Notes under the pieces: model-generated | The model's input: only the letters and a program-made list of their open reading frames with translations | What the model was told of the DNA's origin: nothing | Database searches by the model: none | Shown here: positions 6,637 through 13,162 of the stretch, piece by piece | Position numbering within the stretch: the stretch's first letter is position 1 | Layout: each line of letters begins with the position of its first letter | Made by a program: the position numbers and the translations under genes | Source of the DNA: an uncultured Lachnospiraceae bacterium | Lineage (GTDB): Bacteria; Bacillota; Clostridia; Lachnospirales; Lachnospiraceae | Direction of reading: 5' to 3' | Length of the DNA stretch: 16,074 bases | NCBI GenBank assembly: GCA_910585345.1 | Contig: CAJUDS010000028.1 | Location: 1 to 16,074, forward strand

Positions 6637-7368
6637 ATGAAAATATTAGCGATTGACAGTTCGGGGCTGACAGTTTCCGCTGCAGTACTGGAAGACGATT
6701 TACTGACGGCAGAGTATACCGTCAATTATAAAAAAACCCATTCCCAAACACTGATGCCGATGCTGGACGCCATACGTGACGTGACGGAACTGGATTTGTC
6801 AACGATAGACGCCATTGCTGTGGCGGCAGGACCGGGTTCTTTTACCGGACTGCGGATCGGGAGCGCTACGGCAAAGGGGCTGGGTCTTGCGTTGCAGCGT
6901 CCCATCATACCGGTTCCTACGATTGACGGTCTGGCGTATCAGATGTATGGCACAGATAAGCTGGTCTGCCCGATATTGGATGCCAGAAGGAATCAGGTGT
7001 ATACCGGCTTATATGAATTTGTGAGAAAGGGAACGGACAGTCCGGCGGTATATACGCTTCATGCACTGCAGGCGCAGTGTGCGGCGCCGATTGAGGAAAT
7101 CGTACGGAGTTGCAATATGCATGGACGGGAAGTTATGTTTCTCGGAGACGGCGTACCGGTATTTGCAGAAATACTGGCTTCTCTGCTACAGGTGCCTTAC
7201 TGCTTTGCGCCGGCGCACAGAAGGATGCAGAGTGCGGCCGCAGTTGCCGTGTATGCGGGTGTATTATACCGGCAGGGTAATTACGAGAGCGCGCGGGATC
7301 ACAAGCCGCAGTATTTGCGTCTGTCCCAGGCAGAACGGGAACGTCTGGAAAAAGAGGGAGAGCTATGA
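6637..7368 (+). CDS. tsaB: TsaB, scaffold subunit of the t6A complex
   Basis: The 243-residue ASKHA-fold protein starts with MKILAIDSSG and carries the TsaB landmark VAAGPGSFTGLRIG at about 64-77. TsaB is a catalytically inactive paralogue of TsaD; it dimerises with TsaD and recruits TsaE to make the t6A37-forming complex. As expected for TsaB, it lacks the His-x-x-x-His metal site found in TsaD. Its length is typical. The stop overlaps the start of rimI by four bases (ATGA at 7365-7368), indicating translational coupling. The Shine-Dalgarno is modest (AGGCGG near 6621-6626). Confidence 0.94.
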   Translation: MKILAIDSSGLTVSAAVLEDDLLTAEYTVNYKKTHSQTLMPMLDAIRDVTELDLSTIDAIAVAAGPGSFTGLRIGSATAKGLGLALQRPIIPVPTIDGLAYQMYGTDKLVCPILDARRNQVYTGLYEFVRKGTDSPAVYTLHALQAQCAAPIEEIVRSCNMHGREVMFLGDGVPVFAEILASLLQVPYCFAPAHRRMQSAAAVAVYAGVLYRQGNYESARDHKPQYLRLSQAERERLEKEGEL

Positions 7369-7793
7369 TCCGCAGGATGGAAGCACGGGATCTGGCGCAG
7401 GTCAGCGCCAACGAAGCGCTTTGCTTTTCTATGCCATGGTCGCTCCGGGCGTTTGCGGATGTCCTTGCCAGAGAGGAAATGATTTTTCTGGTAGCGGAGG
7501 AAGAGGGACGTATAGTGGGACACTGCGGTGTTACCAATGTACTTGGGGAAGGGAACATCACCAATGTGGCAGTGCATCCGGACTACAGAAAGCGTGGGAT
7601 CGGGCGGAAAATGCTGGCGAGGCTTCTGCAGGAAGGCAGGAAGGCCGGTATCACCGCGTTTACGCTGGAAGTCAGGGAAGGGAATAAAGAAGCCGTCTAT
7701 TTGTATGAGAAGGCAGGATTTGTGACGGAGGGAGTCAGACGTGGATTTTATGACAAACCGAAGGAAAATGCCCTCATTATGTGGAAAAGATAG
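7365..7793 (+). CDS. rimI: RimI, ribosomal protein bS18 N-alanine acetyltransferase
   Basis: The 142-residue GNAT protein has the acetyl-CoA pyrophosphate loop RKRGIG (75-80) within NVAVHPDYRKRGIGRKMLARLL. It also has the conserved N-terminal CFSMPWS (20-26), and the C-terminal NKEAVYLYEKAGFVTEGVRRGFY that distinguishes RimI from other GNATs. In E. coli RimI acetylates the N-terminal alanine of ribosomal protein S18. It overlaps tsaB by four bases, a very common pairing in Firmicutes. Confidence 0.9.
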   Translation: MIRRMEARDLAQVSANEALCFSMPWSLRAFADVLAREEMIFLVAEEEGRIVGHCGVTNVLGEGNITNVAVHPDYRKRGIGRKMLARLLQEGRKAGITAFTLEVREGNKEAVYLYEKAGFVTEGVRRGFYDKPKENALIMWKR

Positions 7794-7815
7794 GGAGGCT
7801 AAGGAACAATTACCA

Positions 7816-7844
7816 CTCTTTTTGAAGGATATGCATGGTATACT
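7816..7844 (+). promoter_or_regulatory. Candidate internal promoter with extended -10
   Basis: TGGTATACT gives an extended -10 (hexamer TATACT, 7839-7844) in the 73-base gap after rimI. The -35 region 17 bases upstream (CTCTTT, 7816-7821) is poor, as is usual when the TGn extension is present. It would allow the Cys-rich protein and downstream genes to be expressed apart from tsaEB-rimI. Confidence 0.4.
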
Positions 7845-7866
7845 TCTGTAAAAGGAGGGAAAAAGT

Positions 7867-8115
7867 ATGCGGAAATTTTCAATTCAGGAGAGCAGTGAGC
7901 TGACGGAAGTCAGGTGCAACTGCTGTGGACGAAAGATGAAAGTGGAACATGGGATAGTAAAAGACGGCTGCATCAAAATAGAAATTCCGTTTGGATTTTT
8001 TTCACAAAAGGACGGCCAGGTGCATCGTTTTGATTTATGTGAGTCCTGCTATGATAACTATACGGCCGCCTTCTGCATACCGGTGGAAACGGAAGAGACG
8101 ACAGAATATTTATAG
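7867..8115 (+). CDS. Small Cys-rich protein, probable zinc ribbon, function unknown
   Basis: This 82-residue protein has two knuckle-like cysteine pairs, CNCCGRK (Cys17/Cys20, with an extra Cys19) and CESCYDNY (Cys58/Cys61), 37 residues apart. This suggests one zinc site joining two beta hairpins. Single cysteines at 35 and 70 lie outside the pattern. There is no membrane segment or signal peptide. The ribosome binding site AAAGGAGGG (7851-7859) is excellent and the start is unambiguous. I do not recognise a named family. It sits between rimI and the RNase Z gene in a tRNA/translation neighbourhood, so a nucleic-acid or protein-binding role is plausible but unproven. Confidence 0.75.
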   Translation: MRKFSIQESSELTEVRCNCCGRKMKVEHGIVKDGCIKIEIPFGFFSQKDGQVHRFDLCESCYDNYTAAFCIPVETEETTEYL

Positions 8116-8168
8116 GAAAGGTGTGGGCTTTTGCGCCTGATGCCGATATAATAATAAAGGAAAAAGAT

Positions 8169-9080
8169 ATGCTGGACGTATGTTTGCTTGGGACGGGAGG
8201 GATGATGCCGCTGCCTTACAGATGGCTGACCTCTCTGATGGTAAGATATAATGGAATGAGTGTGCTCATTGACTGCGGGGAAGGGACCCAGATCGCATTG
8301 AAGGAGAAGGGATGGAGCCCAAAGCCTATTGATGTGATTTGCTTTACCCATTACCATGCAGATCATATCAGTGGGCTGCCGGGGATGCTGCTGACGATGG
8401 GAAATGCGGAACGCACGGAGCCGCTGACGTTAATCGGTCCGAAAGGACTGACGAGAGTGGTGAACGCGCTGCGCGTGATTGCGCCGGAGCTGCCTTTCCC
8501 GATCGTCTGCCGGGAGATTGAAGGGCCGGAGGAGCTGTTTTCCTTTGGCGGGATGAAGATACAGACATTTAAAGTAAACCATAATGTACTCTGCTATGGC
8601 TACGGTGTCAGCATAGAGCGGACCGGCAGATTTCAATTGGAAAAGGCGCAGTCGCTTGGCATAGACAAGAGGTATTGGAACCGTCTGCAGAAAGGCGAAA
8701 CGATAGAGACGGAAGAAGGCGTTTATACACCGGATATGGTGCTGGGCGCGCCCAGAAAAGGATTGAAGGTCACTTATACGACGGACACCAGGCCGACGGA
8801 AAGTATTGTAAAATATGCCGCAGGCGCGGATTTATTTATCTGTGAAGGGATGTACGGCGAGCCTGAAAAGAAGGCGAAGGCAAAAGAGTATAAGCATATG
8901 ACTTTTTATGAGGCGGCTGAGCTGGCCCAAAAAGCACAGGTAAAGGAACTTTGGCTGACCCATTTCAGCCCGTCTCTTGTACGGGCGGAAGAGTTTATGC
9001 CGGGCGTGAGAAAGATATTTCCATCGTCCTTTGCGGGAAAAGACGGAAAGACTGTGGAGCTGACATTTGCGGAAGAATAG
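8169..9080 (+). CDS. rnz: Ribonuclease Z-family metallo-beta-lactamase fold nuclease
   Basis: The 303-residue protein begins MLDVCLLGTGGMMP. It carries the metallo-beta-lactamase metal motif THYHADH (His61, His63, Asp65, His66 in FTHYHADHISGLPGML), with further candidate ligands His138 (VNHNV), Asp in TYTTDTRPTE, and the late His of LTHFSPS. Length and order of motifs agree with tRNase Z, which removes 3' trailers from pre-tRNA so that CCA can be added. I place the start at ATG 8169, where the conserved N-terminus begins and AAAGGA lies about 10 bases upstream. An in-frame ATG at 8121 would add 16 unconserved residues. It lies among t6A genes, making a tRNA-maturation group. A sequence-divergent RNase Z paralogue with another substrate cannot be excluded. 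Confidence 0.85.
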   Translation: MLDVCLLGTGGMMPLPYRWLTSLMVRYNGMSVLIDCGEGTQIALKEKGWSPKPIDVICFTHYHADHISGLPGMLLTMGNAERTEPLTLIGPKGLTRVVNALRVIAPELPFPIVCREIEGPEELFSFGGMKIQTFKVNHNVLCYGYGVSIERTGRFQLEKAQSLGIDKRYWNRLQKGETIETEEGVYTPDMVLGAPRKGLKVTYTTDTRPTESIVKYAAGADLFICEGMYGEPEKKAKAKEYKHMTFYEAAELAQKAQVKELWLTHFSPSLVRAEEFMPGVRKIFPSSFAGKDGKTVELTFAEE

Positions 9081-9091
9081 GAGGTGGCTGC

Positions 9092-9694
9092 ATGAAGCGG
9101 TTTAAAGGAACAAGGGGTATGATTGTTTTCCTGATCTTGATCTGTATGATTGTCGGTTATTACTGCTACCTTTCCAACCGCAGCAGAAGTTTTGGAGCGG
9201 AAGAAGAGGAAGCGACTCCGGTACAGGAAGTGCTGCTGCGGGATCTGTCCAGGAATTATCCGGCCTCTCCCAAGGAAGTGATCAAATATTACAGTGAACT
9301 TACGCAGTGCTTTTATAACGAAGAATATTCCGATGAAGAACTGGAACAGCTTGCCGACCGGGCGATGGAACTGTACGACGAGGAATTGGCTGCATTCCAG
9401 CCAAAGACATCTTATCTGCGCCTGCTGAAGGATGAGATTGCTTCTTATAAAGAGGATGATATTGAAGTTTCCAGTTATAAGACATCTCCCAGTACGGACG
9501 TTACTTATTTTACAAAGGACGGGCGGGAATGTGCAAGCCTGTTCTGTACATACACAATGCGGCAGGGTACGAGCCTGCAGTATCTGGAAGAGATATTTAT
9601 CCTGCGCAGAGATGAAGAGGGACATTGGAAAATCTACGGATGGGAAATCGCGGATCCCAATATGAAGCAGAAAATAGAGAAAGAAGATTCTTAG
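9092..9694 (+). CDS. Membrane-anchored hypothetical protein between rnz and tsaD
   Basis: The 200-residue protein has a positively charged N-terminus (MKRFKGTR), one hydrophobic helix (about 8-27) and an acidic extracytoplasmic part. It ends in what looks like a small NTF2- or lumazine-like mixed alpha/beta domain: KEVIKYYSELTQCFYNEEYSDEELEQLADRAMELYD, then strands around CTYTMRQGTSLQYLEEIFILRRDEEGHWKIYGWEI. I recall similar uncharacterised proteins in Lachnospiraceae but cannot assign a function. The ATG at 9092 is chosen for its AGGAGGTGG ribosome binding site starting at 9080; upstream in-frame starts would overlap rnz. The tsaD start follows the stop by two bases, implying coupling. Confidence 0.72.
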   Translation: MKRFKGTRGMIVFLILICMIVGYYCYLSNRSRSFGAEEEEATPVQEVLLRDLSRNYPASPKEVIKYYSELTQCFYNEEYSDEELEQLADRAMELYDEELAAFQPKTSYLRLLKDEIASYKEDDIEVSSYKTSPSTDVTYFTKDGRECASLFCTYTMRQGTSLQYLEEIFILRRDEEGHWKIYGWEIADPNMKQKIEKEDS

Positions 9695-9696
9695 AA

Positions 9697-10719
9697 ATGA
9701 AAGAGGATATTTATATTCTTGCGATAGAAAGTTCCTGTGACGAGACTGCCGCCGCCGTAGTAAAGAATGGGCGCGAGGTGTTGTCCAATGTGATTTTTTC
9801 GCAGATTGAGCTGCACAGGCAGTATGGCGGTGTGGTGCCGGAAATTGCTTCCAGAAAGCATATTGAAAAAATCAACCAGGTCATTGAAGAGGCGTTAGAG
9901 CAGGCGTGCATGACGCTGCAGGATGTGACAGCGATTGCTGTCACGTATGGACCGGGTCTTGTGGGAGCGCTGCTGGTAGGGGTTTCGGCTGCAAAGGCAA
10001 TCAGTTTTGCCACGGGGATCCCGCTGGTGGGCGTGCATCATATCGAAGGCCATATCAGCGCCAATTATATTGAAAATAAAGAACTGGAACCACCCTTTCT
10101 CTGCCTTGTGGTTTCGGGCGGCCATACGCATCTGGTCGTAGTGAAAGATTATGGGACGTATGAGATCGTTGGACGAACAAGGGATGATGCGGCTGGAGAA
10201 GCATTTGACAAAGTGGCGCGTGCCCTTGGTCTGGGCTATCCGGGAGGCCCGCGGATTGACCAGCTTTCAAAAGAGGGAAATGCCAGGGCAATTCCCTTTC
10301 CCCGCGCGAAAGTGGAGGAGTCGGCGTATGATTTCAGCTTCAGCGGGTTAAAATCTGCGGTTTTGAATTATTTAAATTCCTGTGAGATGAAAGGAGTGGA
10401 GGTAAAGCGGGCGGATGTGGCGGCCTCTTTTCAACAGGCGGTTATTGATGTCCTGGTAGGACATGCGTTGGAGGCAGCGGAAAACTATGGATATGACAAG
10501 TTTGCCATAGCAGGAGGCGTGGCGTCCAATTCTTCTCTGCGCACGGCATTTGCGGAGGAATGCAGGCAGCGAAAGATACGGTTCTATTATCCGTCTGCGG
10601 TATACTGTACGGATAATGCGGCGATGATCGGCGCTGCTGGGTATTATGAATACCAAAAGGGAATCAGAAGCGGTCTGGACTTGAACGCGGTTCCCAATTT
10701 GAAACTGGGAGAACGGTAA
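9697..10719 (+). CDS. tsaD: TsaD, catalytic subunit of tRNA t6A37 threonylcarbamoyltransferase
   Basis: The 340-residue ASKHA protein opens MKEDIYILAIESSCDETAAA. It carries GGVVPEIASR (44-53), the iron/zinc-binding HxxxH of HHIEGHISAN (His115, His119), CLVVSGGHTHL, the FDKVARALGLGYPGGP segment and the C-terminal CTDNAAMIGAAGY with its metal-ligand Asp. It transfers threonylcarbamoyl from TC-AMP to A37 of ANN-decoding tRNAs in complex with TsaB and TsaE, whose genes lie upstream. Start 9697 gives the normal family length. An upstream ATG at 9625 would add 24 residues read from inside the preceding gene. The Shine-Dalgarno is weak (AGAAAGAAG), consistent with re-initiation after the neighbour's stop two bases before. 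Confidence 0.95.
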   Translation: MKEDIYILAIESSCDETAAAVVKNGREVLSNVIFSQIELHRQYGGVVPEIASRKHIEKINQVIEEALEQACMTLQDVTAIAVTYGPGLVGALLVGVSAAKAISFATGIPLVGVHHIEGHISANYIENKELEPPFLCLVVSGGHTHLVVVKDYGTYEIVGRTRDDAAGEAFDKVARALGLGYPGGPRIDQLSKEGNARAIPFPRAKVEESAYDFSFSGLKSAVLNYLNSCEMKGVEVKRADVAASFQQAVIDVLVGHALEAAENYGYDKFAIAGGVASNSSLRTAFAEECRQRKIRFYYPSAVYCTDNAAMIGAAGYYEYQKGIRSGLDLNAVPNLKLGER

Positions 10720-10783
10720 ACACTGCGGGATGCGTTAGAAAATGGCAGGGAATTAAGACCGGAAGAAAGCTGGGAAAAGAAAC

Positions 10784-11500
10784 ATGCGAAAAAAAACAGT
10801 GGCGATCGTTTTGGCGGCAGGACGTGGCAGCCGTATGAAGAGAGACATACAGAAACAATATCTTTTGCTGAAAGACAAACCGACACTGTATTATTCGCTG
10901 AAAGCGTTTGAAGACAGCTTTATTGACGAAATTATTCTTGTGACAGGAAAAGATGAGATCGCATACTGCCACAGCGAAATCGTTGATAAATACGGTTTTC
11001 AAAAGGTGAGCCATATTATAGCAGGGGGAAAGGAACGGTATCATTCGGTGTTTTGCGGCCTGCAGGTACTGCAGGCATGCGATTATGTCTTCATTCATGA
11101 CGGGGCGCGCCCGTTTGTGACAGAAGAGATATTAGAGCGCGCTTATGCGGCAGTGCAAAAAGATCGCGCCTGTGTTGTCGGTATGCCTGTAAAAGATACG
11201 ATCAAATTGGCGGACGAAGATGGTTATGCGCAGACTACGCCGCGCCGTGATCTGCTGTGGATGGTGCAGACGCCGCAGGTCTTTGCGTTTCCGCTGATTT
11301 TTTCGGCATATCACAAATTTTTGCAGCAGGAGAGGGAGCTGCTTGCACAGGGCGTTAAGATTACGGATGACGCTATGGTTGCAGAGCGTTTCTCCAACGT
11401 ACGCGTCAGAATGGTGGAGGGCTCCTATGAGAATATTAAGATTACGACGCCGGAGGATCTGCTGATTGCGGAAGCGTTTTTAAATGCGGGCAGTCTTTGA
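10784..11500 (+). CDS. ispD: IspD, 2-C-methyl-D-erythritol 4-phosphate cytidylyltransferase
   Basis: The 238-residue nucleotidyltransferase has the CTP-binding loop AAGRGSRM (11-18) followed by Lys24-Gln25, GGKERYHSV (81-89), HDGARPFV (105-112), the PVKDTIK segment and the C-terminal KITDDAMVAE and NIKITTPEDLLIAE. It makes CDP-methylerythritol in the MEP isoprenoid pathway. Length is typical. A TarI-type ribitol-5-phosphate cytidylyltransferase is the main alternative, but no tarJ or teichoic-acid genes are adjacent. It lies 64 bases after tsaD and is the last gene before a strong terminator. Confidence 0.88.
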   Translation: MRKKTVAIVLAAGRGSRMKRDIQKQYLLLKDKPTLYYSLKAFEDSFIDEIILVTGKDEIAYCHSEIVDKYGFQKVSHIIAGGKERYHSVFCGLQVLQACDYVFIHDGARPFVTEEILERAYAAVQKDRACVVGMPVKDTIKLADEDGYAQTTPRRDLLWMVQTPQVFAFPLIFSAYHKFLQQERELLAQGVKITDDAMVAERFSNVRVRMVEGSYENIKITTPEDLLIAEAFLNAGSL

Positions 11501-11553
11501 TTGTTCTATCGTCTAATCAAAATCAATACGCTTTCATACGATATAAAAAATTT

Positions 11554-11600
11554 CACTGGGAAAGTCTTGGAACTATGACTTTCCCGGTGCTTTTTATTTT
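11554..11600 (+). terminator. Strong Rho-independent terminator after ispD
   Basis: CACTGGGAAAGTC (11554-11566) pairs with GACTTTCCCGGTG (11577-11589) as a 13-bp stem with one G-T wobble and a 10-base loop. CTTTTTATTTT follows. It ends the tsa-ispD gene run and insulates the regulator downstream. Confidence 0.93.
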
Positions 11601-11670
11601 GTGCAAATTCTCCAAAAATGGGAGTTCTTATTTGTAAAAAAAGTGGAAAGTAAAAACTTTACGAATCTCG

Positions 11671-11712
11671 AGGACATATGTCCTTTCGGCATTTTTGCTA
11701 AAAATTTATAAT
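11671..11712 (+). promoter_or_regulatory. Crp/Fnr-type operator and promoter of the regulator gene
   Basis: The 14-bp perfect palindrome AGGACATATGTCCT (11671-11684) lies upstream of a perfect -10 TATAAT (11707-11712). There is no good -35; TTTCGG lies at the right spacing. If transcription starts 7 bases after the -10, at 11719, the palindrome centre (11677.5) is at -41.5. That is the classical position for class II activation by Crp/Fnr-family dimers. The gene driven encodes just such a regulator, so autoregulation is likely. Confidence 0.7.
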
Positions 11713-11731
11713 CGTACACAGAGGTGATGAG

Positions 11732-12436
11732 ATGAATTCCATGGAAAAAATGAAACTATTACCCCTGAAAGAGCAGGCGTATATGAAACAGCTCTTTGCG
11801 TATTGTACGAAAGAAATCAAAGACAGCATGTTTGTGGCAGAAGTAGAAAAAGGTTGTAACTTTATTGTGCAAGGGGAGAAATGCAAATATATTTTTATCA
11901 TCCTGCGCGGACGCGCAAAAGGGATCGACAGGCAGGTACAGGGAAAGGTGTATGTATTTAAGGAGTTTTTACCAGGACGGGTATTGGGAGAATTTGAATG
12001 CCTTTCCGGTATTGCGGAATATACCATCACCATTCAGGCAGCGACGGACTGTACATTCTGGGTCATCCCGGCGGGACTGTATCTGGACTGGATGAGAATA
12101 GATGGAAACGCGTTGTTTTTAAGGGCACAGAGGTTACTGCTGGAACTTACGCACCAGACTAGGGAAAATCGGAAATATTTACTTTTAAACTGCAAAGACC
12201 GGCTGATTGCTTATTTTCTGGAACAGTATGAAAAAAAGCAGTCGGACGGCCAGGCAATGATCGGGAAAAGCAGAGATGAAATCTCGAACGCGACCGGATT
12301 CTGTGTCAAGACGATTAACCGAAATGTGAAAAATCTGCAGGAACAGGGTTATATTTCCATCCAGACAGGAAAAATATGTATTTCGGAAGTGCAGTATGAA
12401 CGGATGAAAACATACACAGAGGAAAATCTTTTCTAA
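11732..12436 (+). CDS. Crp/Fnr-family transcriptional regulator
   Basis: The 234-residue protein has an N-terminal cyclic-nucleotide-binding-like jelly-roll domain (about 20-125: FIVQGEKCKYIFIILRGRAKGIDR, PGRVLGEFECLSGI). A dimer helix follows (about 126-160), then a C-terminal winged helix-turn-helix with recognition region SRDEISNATGFCVKTINRNVKNLQEQGYI (about 180-208). Cysteines are scattered (25, 42, 51, 90, 107, 154, 191, 217) without an N-terminal FNR-type iron-sulfur cluster pattern, and I see no clear cAMP-binding signature. The effector is therefore unknown. GAGGTGAT precedes the ATG, and the predicted leader is about 13 bases. No terminator separates it from the remnant nucleoside-importer gene 16 bases downstream, suggesting a role in nucleoside salvage control. 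Confidence 0.88.
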   Translation: MNSMEKMKLLPLKEQAYMKQLFAYCTKEIKDSMFVAEVEKGCNFIVQGEKCKYIFIILRGRAKGIDRQVQGKVYVFKEFLPGRVLGEFECLSGIAEYTITIQAATDCTFWVIPAGLYLDWMRIDGNALFLRAQRLLLELTHQTRENRKYLLLNCKDRLIAYFLEQYEKKQSDGQAMIGKSRDEISNATGFCVKTINRNVKNLQEQGYISIQTGKICISEVQYERMKTYTEENLF

Positions 12437-12452
12437 ATGATGGAGGTTCAGA

Positions 12453-12770
12453 ATGAAAAGAAGAGGAATCAGACTGACCGCGCTGCTGTCAGCCGTGGCG
12501 GTGCTGCTTACGGGATGCAGTATTCCACAGAAAGATACCACAAAATATAAAGTGGCATCGGTGACGGATACAGGAGGCGTCAACGATCAGGCGTTTAATC
12601 AGCTTGCGTGGGAAGGACTTGTAAAATTTTCGGAAGAAACCGGTGCGGAGGTCAGCTACATTGAATCGAAGCAGGCATCCGATTATATGACGAATTTAGA
12701 CCGCGCGACGGACGGGTTTAACGATCTGAGCTTGGCATCAATGTATACAGGGTGCGTTACCTCTGTGTAA
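12453..12770 (+). pseudogene. Truncated BMP-family nucleoside-binding lipoprotein (N-terminal remnant)
   Basis: The 105-residue frame begins with a lipoprotein signal peptide (lipobox LTGC, Cys22) and the start of a BMP/Med-family substrate-binding protein: KYKVASVTDTGGVNDQAFNQLAWEGL and ESKQASDYMTNLDRATDG. This is the receptor of nucleoside ABC importers such as BmpA/NupN. Intact members run to roughly 350 residues. Homology stops near residue 88-92 (about 12714-12728). The last 13 codons read out of frame through the end of a permease gene to a chance TAA. The Shine-Dalgarno GGAGG (12442-12446 region) is intact, so a short lipoprotein may still be made. It is clearly a deletion product or, less likely, an assembly artefact. 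Confidence 0.88.
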
Positions 12771-13105
12771 TTGTTTCCGGTATGTTGGCGGGGATCGCAG
12801 GCGCATCGATTACGCTGGATGTCGTGGCACAGTTTACGCCCACTGCAGTGGCAGGACAGGGATTTATTGCCCTGGCGGCAGTTATTTTCGGCAAATGGAG
12901 GCCTGTTGGCACGTATCTGGCATGCCTGATTTTCGGTCTGGCGCAGGCGTTGACCGTAGTGCTGGGAGGCGGGAGCATTGTGATACCGTCTGCGTTGCTT
13001 GCTATGCTGCCGTATGTCTTGACCATTGTGATATTAATCCTGTTCGTCGGCAGATCTGCAGCGCCAAAGGCGGATGGCGTTGCCTATGAGAAAGGAAAGA
13101 GATAA
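12731..13105 (+). pseudogene. C-terminal remnant of NupQ-like nucleoside ABC permease
   Basis: In a frame different from the lipoprotein start, the sequence reads LGINVYRVRYLCVIVSGMLAGIAGA and continues through QFTPTAVAGQGFIALAAVIFGKW to a TAA at 13103-13105. This is the last third of a branched-chain-amino-acid-type permease of the NupQ/BmpC kind, with the characteristic GQGFIALAAVIFGKWRP segment and three or so membrane helices. A TAA lies in frame just upstream at 12719-12721. A GTG at 12752 could only start a fragment and has no suitable ribosome binding site. It is a gene relic joined to the lipoprotein start at about 12717-12733. Confidence 0.88.
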
Positions 13106-13162
13106 CAGAATAATGAAAGCAAATGCGTAAAAGCAGAAAGGGAAGAAAGAGAGGAAAACGAT

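Noticed and set aside
7061..7687. 208-codon plus-strand frame overlapping tsaB and rimI
   Set aside because: It is Arg/Cys/Gly-rich with no family resemblance and covers the well-supported tsaB/rimI overlap in another frame.
8951..9091. Upstream start of the membrane-anchored hypothetical inside rnz
   Set aside because: The 47 extra residues are an out-of-frame reading of rnz. ATG 9092 has a strong ribosome binding site and starts a normal membrane anchor.
8906..9625. 239-residue minus-strand open frame
   Set aside because: It is antisense to the end of rnz and the membrane-anchored hypothetical, with low-complexity His/Phe/Ser composition typical of a shadow frame.
11501..11731. Possible CRISPR or small RNA in the gap before the regulator
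   Set aside because: Only the terminator, the palindrome and the promoter are visible. There are no spaced repeats and no further structured element.
12752..13105. Stand-alone small membrane protein starting at GTG 12752
   Set aside because: Permease homology extends upstream of the GTG in the same frame (LGINVYRV), so this is a truncated gene relic rather than a new small gene.
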